The notes under the pieces were generated by a model. That model was given only the letters and a program-made list of their open reading frames with translations, had not been told where the DNA came from and did no database searches. A stretch of 64,000 nucleotides of DNA, from positions 2,659,998 through 2,723,997 of the forward strand of contig JAHNZQ020000308.1 in assembly GCA_019155205.2 (NCBI GenBank), in the 5' to 3' direction. Shown here in pieces: positions 20,870-30,226 of the stretch. This stretch comes from Gracilaria vermiculophylla (taxonomy: Eukaryota; Rhodophyta; Florideophyceae; Gracilariales; Gracilariaceae). The translations under genes and the position numbers were made by a program. The number at the start of each line of letters is the position of its first letter. The first letter of the stretch is position 1.

Positions 20870-21569
20870 ATGCCGGACACGCGCGTTACTCTTCGGAGGA
20901 GCAGCCCCTACAAGACTCGAAGTAACAAATTCAAGAAGTAAGTCCCTCGATCTCGATCCCACGTCGTCCACCGCCGTTGACGCCACCATGCCTTTGCTGA
21001 CGCTCCTTTTTTCTGATCCCAAGGGTCCGCACCCCTGGAGGAAAGCTCACTATCCATTACATCAAGAAGCTTCCCAGCGTACCGAAATGTGGTGATACCG
21101 GGCGACCTCTCTTCGGTATTGCCGTCGCACGACCAAAGGAGCTCAAGCGTATGTCAAAGCGAAAGAAGTCTGTCTCCAGATCCTACGGCGGTGTCCTCTC
21201 TGGATATGCGGTTCGCAATAGGTACGTACTCACAGCATTGCCTCTCCAGCAGATGAAGATATGTGCACGGATTCCCTTTTACAGATGGCTCGTCCACATG
21301 AGTAACATCTACGCCCTAGTCCGATGCCCAACACCACGACGCCGTTTAATCCGCCTCTGTTTCATGTGATCTTACTGACTCGTCCACGCGATGGTATCAC
21401 CGCTTTGCACAACAGGATCATTCGCGCATTCCTTCTTGAAGAACAGAAAATCGTGAAGAAGGTTATTAAGCAACAGAAAGCTCAAAAAGCGAAGCAAGCT
21501 GCTGCCGCCGCTTCCGCTACAACTACCAAGAAGAAGAAAGGTTCAAGCAAGTCTAAGGGAAAGAAGTAA
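20870..21569 (+). CDS. RPL34: Large-subunit ribosomal protein eL34, three exons
   Basis: Exons at 20870-20937, 21024-21221 and 21416-21569 give 139 residues. Exon 1 encodes MPDTRVTLRR...SNKFKK; exon 2 joins in phase as VRTPGGKLTIHYIKK, KCGDTGRPLFGI and SRSYGGVLSGYAVRNR; exon 3 gives IIRAFLLEEQKIVKKV and a Lys/Ala-rich tail. This order and the Tyr-Gly-Gly and EEQKIV motifs are characteristic of eL34 in the 60S subunit. Introns are 86 and 194 bp, with GTAAGT and GTACGT donors, CAAG/ACAG acceptors and branch points CTGAC at 20997-21001 and 21375-21379. The zinc-binding Cys pairs known in many eL34 proteins are only partly present: one Cys precedes GDTGRP. Cytosolic. Highly expressed type. Confidence 0.94.
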
Positions 21570-22298
21570 ACTTCGGAACTTTTTGGTTTAGGTAAACCTT
21601 CAATCTTCGAAAAGATATTCGTCGCTTACTTGCCATAGCTCGAGACCGCCGCAACTTCTAAAGACGTTCTCAAGTCATCGATTTCGCCTTAAAAGCACAC
21701 GATTGGCGGCAAAACAGGGCATCCTTCTTCCCAAAAAAAGATTTGAGCATTTCAGCATTTCTATAACGGCCTTCGGGCACGCTTGCACTATGCGATTTTG
21801 TTCTGATCCTTGTTCGTCAGTTGTTACAACACCCAGTCGTAGCACCCCGGTCGTGTAGGGTTCCGTCATACTTTCAGTCATGGACGATACAAGCGAATAT
21901 CTTCATAACTTCCGTCCCGTTTGACTGTCTTCATTCCCGCATGCCACAGAAGATGTCTGTTGCAGACTTACTAGAATACCACACCTCCCGAATGGCGCCC
22001 AAGTGATTTTCACAATGTTGGATACATCACTCACAAACTATTGTCCAGTCGCATTCATTGAGCACAAAACCATCGCACTGTATATCGTATGGGTGGTGCG
22101 TCCGTCATGTCAAAGCTGTTAATTGTGGACGTCAATGGTCATATTCTATGCCGGTGAGGCTTTAATTTTCCTCTTTTTCTGCAATGGAGTGTCCGTCAAA
22201 ACCTAACAGCTACCCGTACGTCGCCCTTCCATCTTTAGAAGAATCCCACTCTTGAACTTTTTCAGTTCATCTTGGGGTTACTTGAAGCTACTAAAGCC
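21570..22298. other. Spacer between convergent genes
   Basis: The 3' regions of eL34 (plus) and the YHM2 carrier (minus). No coding frame or RNA was recognised. Confidence 0.5.
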
Positions 22299-23340
22299 TT
22301 ACCTTTTTGCACGTTTATCTAAATAGCTTCGAACCTCATCACCTCCAAAGACCATCACCGTTGTCAGATATGCCGACAGACCTACTCGCGGAGTGACACC
22401 CCTGTAAAACCCCCGCAACCCACTACTTTCATATATATGTCGAACGGCCCCACCTATAGTTCTACTTCCTGGACTACCATCCGCTCTCTGCATTTCAACA
22501 CGGATGACTTCAAATGGCTGGTTCCAACAAGCAAATGCACCTCCGACGACGCTTGAAGCTAATCTTTCCGGTCTCGTAAGACTTCTTTCTCTGTCCTTGC
22601 CTTTTATCGCCGACTCAATGACTCGAGAAAACCCAAAACGAGAGCCCCAGTTGGTAGCCTGTCTAATGGCCACAGCGTTCACACCCTTGTACATGCCCAG
22701 GATGCCATCTCGTTTGAGGATGTCTGCTGCAACGACCATCGTGGACTTTTGACCACCTGGACCAACTTTTGACCTTGTCACTTCGACCGTCTTCATAAAA
22801 CAGCAAATACCCATGGTGGAGTAAGCCTGACATATACCTCCACCAACACCTCCTAACGCGTTTGAGAGCTCCGGCCCATATCCGAGCCTATTCAATACTT
22901 TCTTAATTTCGTGCTGTGAAAACATCAACACCCCTCCTTTTGTTAACGCTTCAATCCATGCCCACGGAATAAGTCCCTGCCAGAATGCAGAAATACCACC
23001 AGCGGAATAAAGACGCTTACAAGCACCCCGCAAGGTATCATTTCGGTGAGCAGCCATCATGACCTTCATGTTCTCAAACGGTTGCCCTAAAGTTGTAACT
23101 TCGAACATATTTAAACCCGCTCCGATCGCCACCTGTACACACACAATAGATTCTGTTAGCTTCGTGCTTCTTCCCGTGCACCAATCTCCGTGTTTTGCAA
23201 CTATTGGAAAACCAAAGCAGAGCCGGTAATCTTACATTGCGAAGGTCAACACTGCCCCGCTTCGCCAGCAATTCTTTTCTGTCGCGGTTGGTGACAACAT
23301 TCAGAGGATCACGCTTAGAATCAAGTCCGCTGACGGGCAT
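22299..23340 (-). CDS. YHM2-type mitochondrial citrate/oxoglutarate carrier, two exons
   Basis: Exons at 23340-23236 (35 codons, MPVSGLDSKRDPLN) and 23132-22299 give 312 residues; the 102-bp intron has a GTAAGA donor, a CTAAC branch point at about 23155-23159 and a TACAG acceptor. The protein is a six-helix mitochondrial carrier. It matches Yhm2 rather than generic carriers: EVTTLGQPFENMK, QGLIPWAWIEALTKGG, QAYSTMGICCFMKTVEVTR, KGVNAVAIRQATNWGSRFG, WNQPFEVIRVEMQ and GLRGFYRGVTPR. In yeast this carrier exchanges citrate for 2-oxoglutarate across the inner membrane and supports cytosolic NADPH. The contact motifs EALTKG and RQATNWGSR are intact. The family is known in fungi and several algae and is absent from animals and land plants. 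Confidence 0.93.
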
Positions 23341-25282
23341 TCTTCGATCGGGTCAGCAAGGAATGAAGATAATGTAGTTTTCCGTGGGTTGTTTGGGTCT
23401 TCAGGGATAAATCGCCGTGACGGATACAGGGTTGGCGTTCAACTTGGTATACTGGCAATGGATAATTTTTATGCCTGAAAATCACACCACGACGCTGGAG
23501 ATTCAGGGGGATTAGATGTTCACCCCGGTTCTGACCAATTTCAGCGCAGGCGATATCTGTGAATACTCTATCGCCCTTTTCTTCTCATGAGATAAACCTT
23601 AGGGATGCGTATTTTCTTCCCAAAAACGCAGCGAGGACGTGTATTACTACGCATGTTTCTCCCCTTTCATGTTGACTGTATTAACTATTAAACAACGTGA
23701 GGTCATCAAGAATGCCATACTAACGTAGTGGTATACGTATGGAGCCTCGGAAAATGGGCGTAATTCAAGCATTTTACCTGGGCCAGCTCAGGAGTGATTG
23801 TTCCCCGCACGTCCCCCAATCGACATTATCAGACTACATGAACGAATATGCTTCATTTCTCTGTTGTAGACGTTTCTACCTCATCCAACATGAACAGAGC
23901 ATTATTTAAAATATCGTCTCTTTTCGCGAGATAGACCGGGAATACCGGGCTGATTGCTCATTCAGCATCGTGTTCCTCAATGTCGGAAAAACTGTATGTT
24001 TTTCACTTCGCTGCGTTGCTCAAGGACATCGACCCAACTCATGGACCGATAGTCTTTTCCTTGTACTGCGCCCTTCGTAGTTAATTCCGTGATGAATCGG
24101 GGACTATACTGATTTCCTTCGTTCTTTAGCAAGGTCCGTCGCTCCTGATTTCCAAACGGTGGATGAATCCTCTACTCGCGGCTTTCCATGTACGTCGAGC
24201 ATGTCTGTTCAGTCTCATCCAAGTTCTTCAGAGCATGTCTTGCACACCGAATTTGACGCGCGTAGAACGTGCCCCGTTGGGCGACGCCGCGACAGTCAAT
24301 CCTCAATCACCTGAACAGAGGCTTTGGCTCACTTCACACAACTGCTTGTCAGCCGCGTACAGGCGTAGCAGAGTACTTCATCAATCTCCTTTCCTAAATT
24401 TAATCGTAAGTTGAGAATCCGTAGCAACTTTTGCGCTTCCATGCTCTTTCAGACACCTTCTCTCTTTGTCCTGTTGCATAGTTTCATTCCGGGAGACATA
24501 TGATGCGATACGGCTGCTATTGTCTCTGATGGGTAAATATGTATCGTACGATTAATAATCTCTTCCCTGGAAAGACGCGACTTTTTGTTACGATACGCTC
24601 ACATGTTTTCGAGCTTTGGTATTGAGAAATGGTTCCAAATACATGCAACTGATTGGCAGCATAGAAATAGGTGAAGAGTTTATTTGTCCAACAGGAAGAT
24701 GGTACAGGTTTCTAGAGAGATGATGATGACGTTTGCTTTTCACCTTTGTTTTGCTCGTTGTTGAGAAAAGAATCGCTCAGCATTCCTGTGGAGGAAAGAA
24801 ACAAACGGAAATGATAAATATGAGAAATATATCGCTTCGTAAAGATAAACGTGGTGACGGTAAAATGGTATTTTAGTTGGGCGGAAACCCCCGAGAGTTT
24901 TTTACCAACAGCAAAAAGGCAGACAATTTTCTCCGGTCATTTTTGCTGAAGCAATGATAAAAAAAAAACCTTTTTCACAGGAGCCTATCTTTTGACTCGT
25001 GGGATGTCCTCGTTCCCTTTAGTGAAAAACGATCATAAGCTCTATATGAACTCTTCCTACAATCACTATTCTTGTCGCATTTGACTCACCTCCACCCAAG
25101 CTTCAGTGCAGCAAACATCGATCACTGTTTAACATCTTTGACGTAAATTTAAAGTTGATAACCTGCAATTGAGGTACAACTTCCACAGTCAAGCAGAACA
25201 GCAACAAACTGAAATCTTCGTCGACAACAGCCGTGAATATGACTGGTCTCGCTAGCGGTATCATTTCGCTTTTCTCAAGGTA
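23341..25282. other. 1.9-kb interval without a recognised gene
   Basis: No frame above 85 codons shows a domain. One exon-like element is visible on the minus strand at about 24717-24790: a CTCCACAG acceptor followed by ATG and 24 codons rich in Asn, Lys and Ser ending in TAG. No partner exon was found, so it is not called as a gene. Confidence 0.45.
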
Positions 25283-27043
25283 TCAGTTCGATTCTCTCAA
25301 GTATGCCAGAAGTTCTTCATTGCATTCATGAGACTTAAAATACTCTTGCACTAAATCGAGGGACTTCGGCTCCTCTAATAGGCAATTGATGAGCGACTTT
25401 GCCACTGAATTATACACCTTCAGCTGTCCACTAACTGCCTCAAGGTGTTCCATCCGTTGCTTGTGATAGCGACGTAGGGCTTGACTACGCTCGCGATTTC
25501 TTTGCGCGCGGATCGCTTTTTTTTCAATCGCAGGCACTTCAGGGCCCATTCGCTTACGTCTTTCAAACCTCACACTTTTCTCTCGAAGCAAGTGCCCTGC
25601 TCTTTCAGCTGAAATGCGATAATCATGGAAATGTGACCAGTACAATTCAATCTTGGAGACTATGTCGTTTGCCGAAGCTCGGAGAAGAGAGCGAACCGCT
25701 TCTGGAGGCTTGTTCCCCAAAGCACTTGGGTAGAGAATCTCAACCTGTGGAACAACTTGAGGGACTACCGTGCATGGTTGCGTAGTATCATATGAAAAGT
25801 TGGCAGAACCCACGGGATTGGTCGTTTCACTCTGAGCAACGATTGGAGGATCGTTTCTAGGTTGAGCTGACGGTGCGCCCTGGAAATTGGGAGCAGGTGG
25901 GGGGTTGTGGTCTAGGAACCACGAATCGTCAAGAGGTGCGGACAATTTCAACGCCGGCTCTTTGTCACAGTTCTCAATGAAAGGTATGGCATCATCTGGT
26001 GTTTTTGCCGGAGGATCGACGGAAACAAGTTGAGCAGGCTGCTCATAAGCCGGTGCTTGGCATGTAGTAACTTCCTTGAGCCCACTTCGAAGAAACTCAG
26101 TCCAAGCATCGTTAATGATGTGAGGTTTCAGAATGGAAGGGATTTGCTGCCATGGCACATTCTTTGCTGGGGGGTCCTCTCTGCAGACGTTTGCAAGACA
26201 GGGAGCAGCCAAAGTCCTGTCTGTTGGCTGCACATTGAGCTCTGGGTTTTCAGCATTTCTGCAGTGATAGCCTATTCTTCGCTTTTTGTTTGGCGGGGGT
26301 ACAGGTTCACTTAGAAGCCGGAAAAGCTCTTGAAGACCGTGCTCTTGATTCTCATAGTTGAGATTTCTTTTCAGGACAATCGGTTGCGGAAGTGAAGATG
26401 TTTGGCGTGCCCCAGTGGTCAAAGAAATGTCTCCACTGTTATCGGCATTCGCCGCCATTTGGTTGGGCGCAGTTGGACACCCCTGCGGAATATGAAGCTC
26501 CCTTTCATGGCTCGCTAAAACATTTTCAAGTTCGGTCACATTTCCATGATCTTGGGGCTTCTGCATATCTCGCTCTTCAGAAGCATTTTGATTAGGATGC
26601 CCCCTGGCAAACGCGTTAACGGAAAGTTCCTTTGTAATGCGAGAAGTGGCATCTGGTTGAGTAAATAAGTTGTTTCTCTCTTGTTGCGACTGACTACCAT
26701 TCCGCTTAACTTGCATTTGATGGTCAGTAGTTTCTTTAGCGGTATGGTCGTTTGATTCAAAGTTCAGTGCAAAAAGGGATGCATCGCGAGAAACAGGACT
26801 GGGAGGGGTAAAGTATGAATTGATATCAGTTTTTCCCGGAACCAGGGCATGTTCCGTTGAAGGATTGCCTTGGTCCTCACCCAAACATGTGAATTGCCTC
26901 GTATCAAGAGTGTTCTGAAGGGCATTAGCAATTGCTTCGGTGGATATATTGCCGAGCTCAAGTGTCTTGCTCATTATTTCTTCAAAGTCGGCAACATTGT
27001 CGAAGGATATCCCGTTGTCAAAAGAAGAAAACAGTGAATCCAT
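25283..27043 (-). CDS. bZIP transcription factor
   Basis: A 586-residue protein. The N-terminus (MDSLFSSFDNGISFDN) is acidic and Phe-rich, resembling an activation region. A long Pro/Gln/Asn-rich disordered middle follows. Near the C-terminus a bZIP segment is plain: a basic region with KKAIRAQRNRERSQALRR, fitting N-x7-R, then a short zipper with Leu ten residues after the Arg, a Leu seven later and weaker heptads after that. Upstream, ERRKRMGP adds a possible nuclear signal. Expected to be a nuclear dimeric DNA-binding protein; target sites cannot be predicted with confidence. No intron. The start is the only ATG near the 5' end of the frame. Confidence 0.88.
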   Translation of the reverse strand: MDSLFSSFDNGISFDNVADFEEIMSKTLELGNISTEAIANALQNTLDTRQFTCLGEDQGNPSTEHALVPGKTDINSYFTPPSPVSRDASLFALNFESNDHTAKETTDHQMQVKRNGSQSQQERNNLFTQPDATSRITKELSVNAFARGHPNQNASEERDMQKPQDHGNVTELENVLASHERELHIPQGCPTAPNQMAANADNSGDISLTTGARQTSSLPQPIVLKRNLNYENQEHGLQELFRLLSEPVPPPNKKRRIGYHCRNAENPELNVQPTDRTLAAPCLANVCREDPPAKNVPWQQIPSILKPHIINDAWTEFLRSGLKEVTTCQAPAYEQPAQLVSVDPPAKTPDDAIPFIENCDKEPALKLSAPLDDSWFLDHNPPPAPNFQGAPSAQPRNDPPIVAQSETTNPVGSANFSYDTTQPCTVVPQVVPQVEILYPSALGNKPPEAVRSLLRASANDIVSKIELYWSHFHDYRISAERAGHLLREKSVRFERRKRMGPEVPAIEKKAIRAQRNRERSQALRRYHKQRMEHLEAVSGQLKVYNSVAKSLINCLLEEPKSLDLVQEYFKSHECNEELLAYLRESN

Positions 27044-27997
27044 ATGTAGTCTATGAAAACAAAGTGCCTTCTCTGATAATGAGGTTTCTCCTTAAGTAGA
27101 AGGTAGTGTGACTAATTATTGGGAAAGTATCAAAGTAACAATGAAAGTAAACAGCAAAGGTATGCGATCGTATGTTCAAGTAGCAAGAGGGCCCTGCTTT
27201 CACAAATTTGATCAGGTGTACAACAAAATCGGGGTGTATGCGCGCTGAAACTGAAGATAGTTGTTTGCAGTAGATGGGATAAAGCGGTTGTTGCGGATAG
27301 TTTTGAAGTCAGATCCGGTACTATTTCTCCCTGAAAAAGAAAGAGGTACGGACTCTGCTTGCAGTTGTCGCGGAAGTGAATACCTGCACCGCAAGCTGGC
27401 AAGATAGCCGTATTCACAACACTATTGCACGCTTTCGCGAAGATTAGACCGGAACTTGGGAGTTGATGTCAAAGTACAATAGAGCCTCGGAGCAAGTGGT
27501 ATCGAGTTGAAACAGAGGCTGCAGTACTGCTTGGTGGATTTGCGGAGTGCAGTCTACTTGGGCCGCTTCTGATTCTTATGGTGCTGGGCTTTCGATCGTA
27601 CGAAGTACGGCCGAAAATTGGCTGACAAAAGGCGGATGCATGTGAAACTGGCACCGAAGCCCCAGACAGCAGAAATCTCGGTTGGAGGAGCACATTGTCG
27701 AAACACTCCACCTTCTATGATAAGGATATCTACAGGTGCTCAGAAAACCTGGCTCCCCTGTGAATGGACGAATACTGCCAAACCTGTCCTAGCCTGAGTA
27801 CGTCACAATGCCTGAATTGCACAAAAATAAGAAAGAGCGGTTGAGTGAACCATTGTGGAGAGGAGCCCTGACAGGCGGGAAAATAAAGGCTATCATTTGT
27901 TGGCGTTCCCCGTGACACCTCAAGCTTGCTCTCCGGCACCTTCACCGTGAAGTCTTCTCACCAACTTTTTGTCAATACTTTCTATCAACTTACAAAT
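27044..27997. other. Spacer, nothing recognised
   Basis: The promoter side of the bZIP gene. Frames of 60-95 codons occur on both strands without domains. Confidence 0.45.
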
Positions 27998-28357
27998 ATG
28001 AGACGATTTCAGCATTTGATGCGCGCCGCGTCCATTCATTCGTGGAAAATATATGCAACCGCCAAATCGGTGGCACGCGAAGTTGTACTGTATCGGCTCG
28101 CAGGCAATGTCCCGATGCATCCTGTGGCATCTCTTGCCGGCCGCAGCCAAAGAGAGGGTCTAATTTTCAAATACAGTGCTCTGGCGCAGCAGCGCAGCAG
28201 CGCAGCAGCCTTGACGTCGTTCACAACCGCTCCTGATTATTCAGCGCCTCCCACCAGCCGACTTTTTCGACGCCTCTCACTCATCCGCGGAGCATTGCAC
28301 GGTGTCCTATACCGCGTCGCGTATTGTATCGCCGCGCGCTATCTAGTCACGCACTGA
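27998..28357 (+). CDS. Hypothetical small basic protein
   Basis: A 119-residue frame starting MRRFQHLMRAASIHSW. It is rich in Arg, Ala, Ser and Leu with almost no acidic residues, as in a mitochondrial or plastid targeting sequence, and contains a Gln-Arg-Ser-Ser-Ala repeat coded by a triplicated CGCAGCAG unit at 28187-28210. It ends 34 bp before the next plus-strand gene. No domain is recognised. It may be a small organelle protein, or noncoding leader of the downstream gene. Confidence 0.3.
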   Translation: MRRFQHLMRAASIHSWKIYATAKSVAREVVLYRLAGNVPMHPVASLAGRSQREGLIFKYSALAQQRSSAAALTSFTTAPDYSAPPTSRLFRRLSLIRGALHGVLYRVAYCIAARYLVTH

Positions 28358-28391
28358 GCTCTTTTGACGACGATATTTTCATCAATTCAGA

Positions 28392-29054
28392 ATGAAAGCT
28401 CGTAGTCGCACTGCCGCGAAATCTTCCAGAATCGGCAAGTCGCAATCTTTCTATAGTGGGAAGCTCTCCGGGCTGGCGCTCTTCTTTGATACGGACCCTT
28501 TAAAACTAAGTAACCCCTCTCGAAAAAGAAATTCCGTACATCGAAGACCACGCGACCCTGATAAGCTTGCGTCAAGTTGCGAACAAACTCAGATCAAGAA
28601 AACGAGATTGGAATCCGCTGATGAGGTCATGTCAAGGCTTGCAAACGATGCCGTTGGGGCTCTGGAAGAGTCTTTGGAAAGACAGTCTTCAAACAAACAA
28701 CCCTCAAGCAGAGACAAGAAGCCTTCTCGAAACAAGGTCCCAGGAGAGTTGTTACAGAGGAGTACCTCGTGGAAGGAAGTGGAGGGTATTTCGCATCTAT
28801 CGCCAACTAAATTTTTGAGCAGAACTGGACTGTGCGTAGCAGGTCCTTGCAGAGAAAGGAATGATTCAAGAGACCATACGCAGCTGCCGCACCCTCTGCC
28901 CCCAAAGCTGGTTGATTTAAAATTTCTCCTCTCAAACTGCTCCGAGTCACCTTGCACGACACCATCCTTGTCTCCATCACGGAAACCATGCGTCGGCAAT
29001 GTTACTCCGGCTACTGCGCAGGCTGCAAGATATTTGCTTCAATTAAATCGATAA
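28392..29054 (+). CDS. Hypothetical basic, Ser/Lys-rich protein
   Basis: A 220-residue frame starting MKARSRTAAKSSRIGK. It is highly charged and Ser-rich, with a short hydrophobic GKLSGLALFF near residue 25, KRNSVHRRPRD and KKPSRNK basic clusters, and Ser-Pro sites (LSPTKF, SLSPSR) that look like kinase targets. The sequence suggests a mostly disordered nuclear protein. No family was recognised. Its stop lies only 11 bp from the stop of the convergent FtsY gene, so the frame fills the available space exactly, which supports it being real. Confidence 0.55.
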   Translation: MKARSRTAAKSSRIGKSQSFYSGKLSGLALFFDTDPLKLSNPSRKRNSVHRRPRDPDKLASSCEQTQIKKTRLESADEVMSRLANDAVGALEESLERQSSNKQPSSRDKKPSRNKVPGELLQRSTSWKEVEGISHLSPTKFLSRTGLCVAGPCRERNDSRDHTQLPHPLPPKLVDLKFLLSNCSESPCTTPSLSPSRKPCVGNVTPATAQAARYLLQLNR

Positions 29055-29065
29055 CCATGTTAACT

Positions 29066-30226
29066 CTATCCAATCAGCCCGTCGATAAACAACTCCGTAT
29101 CAAAGTCACGAAGGTCGTCTACTTGCTCTCCTACTCCTACTAACTTCACCGGTATCTTCAGCTCATCAACACATGACACGACAAATCCTGCCCGAGCGGT
29201 CCCATCCAGCTTTGTCACAGCTAAACTGGAGACCCCCACGTCTTGATTCCATGTCTTTGCTTGTGCTACTGCATTTCTTCCAATCGATGCGTCCACCACT
29301 AGTATAGTCTCGTCTGGACCTCCCTCCCTGAATTTCTCCACAACCCGCACCATCTTCTGAAGTTCACCCATAAGGTTCAAATTGGTATGTAATCTCCCGC
29401 TGGTGTCAATTATGAGATAATCGTAATTCTCCTTGAACGCGCGCTCAAGAGCACTATATAAAACACCCGATGGGCTTTTTTGCTCTGGTCTTGGTATCAC
29501 GATGTCTACTTCGGCTCGTTTCACCCATTCCTGTAGTTGATCAACAGCTGCAGCGCGGAACGTATCACACGCGGCGACGAGAACTCGTTTGCCTTGATTT
29601 CTAAGACGCGTTGCCAACTTTCCAATGGTCGTTGTTTTCCCCATACCATTAGCGCCTATGATCATGTAAATAGTTGGTTTCTCATCAGCCACAACTAGAT
29701 CTCCGTGATGCACCCCGTTTAAGATACCGATTAGACTTGTTTTCAAATTGCTCTTAATATCTTCTTTCATCTGGAGCCGTTTTGCGCGAGATTCCCTTCG
29801 GAGATCCTCGAGTATCTTTTCCACGGTATCTACTCCCAGGTCTGACATAATAAGAATTTCTTCTAATTCCTCCAGGGTCTCATCGAGCTCTACTATAGCA
29901 CCACCCCTCACCACATCCGCCAGATCTCGAGCAAGCTTTTCCCTCGACTTCGCCAGTCCACTGTTAAACTTTCGAACCTGTTCGATATCTCTTTGTACTT
30001 TGTCGCGAACATATTCCATACCCTTTCCTTGGCGCAAAGCATCAAAAGCTTTTTTCTGCTCCTCCCCCGCTTTTTTGACGAAGTCAAACACAGCTCTTGT
30101 TACATGGTAGGACCCCACGCGCCTATAGACTTTTGCTGACTTGTGCTTAAATTCCACAGGTCTACGAACGACCGTACCCCGAAGAGAAAGAGGGGGAAGA
30201 AACCCTAAACCCTCATCAGCACTCAT
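29066..30226 (-). CDS. Chloroplast SRP receptor FtsY
   Basis: A 386-residue protein from the first in-frame ATG at 30226. The N-domain helices (about 75-150) precede the NG GTPase: G1 GANGMGKTTT (about 191-200), DTFRAAAVDQLQ, the G3 box DTSGRLHTN, TKLDGTARAG (G4) and GVGEQVDDLRDFD at the end. DTSGRLHTN with GVGEQVDDL is the plastid/cyanobacterial form. It docks SRP54 with its cargo at the thylakoid, driving insertion of light-harvesting proteins. The large acidic A-domain of bacterial FtsY is absent, as in plastids. The frame continues at least 35 codons upstream as a leader-like sequence rich in Cys, Ser and Val without an ATG, so part of the transit peptide may be encoded there (see findings). 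Confidence 0.95.
   Translation of the reverse strand: MSADEGLGFLPPLSLRGTVVRRPVEFKHKSAKVYRRVGSYHVTRAVFDFVKKAGEEQKKAFDALRQGKGMEYVRDKVQRDIEQVRKFNSGLAKSREKLARDLADVVRGGAIVELDETLEELEEILIMSDLGVDTVEKILEDLRRESRAKRLQMKEDIKSNLKTSLIGILNGVHHGDLVVADEKPTIYMIIGANGMGKTTTIGKLATRLRNQGKRVLVAACDTFRAAAVDQLQEWVKRAEVDIVIPRPEQKSPSGVLYSALERAFKENYDYLIIDTSGRLHTNLNLMGELQKMVRVVEKFREGGPDETILVVDASIGRNAVAQAKTWNQDVGVSSLAVTKLDGTARAGFVVSCVDELKIPVKLVGVGEQVDDLRDFDTELFIDGLIG

Noticed and set aside
20396..21095. Frames of 100-208 codons on both strands across the eL34 promoter and first exons
   Set aside because: The spliced eL34 reading explains the conserved sequence; these frames have no domain and cross intron 1.
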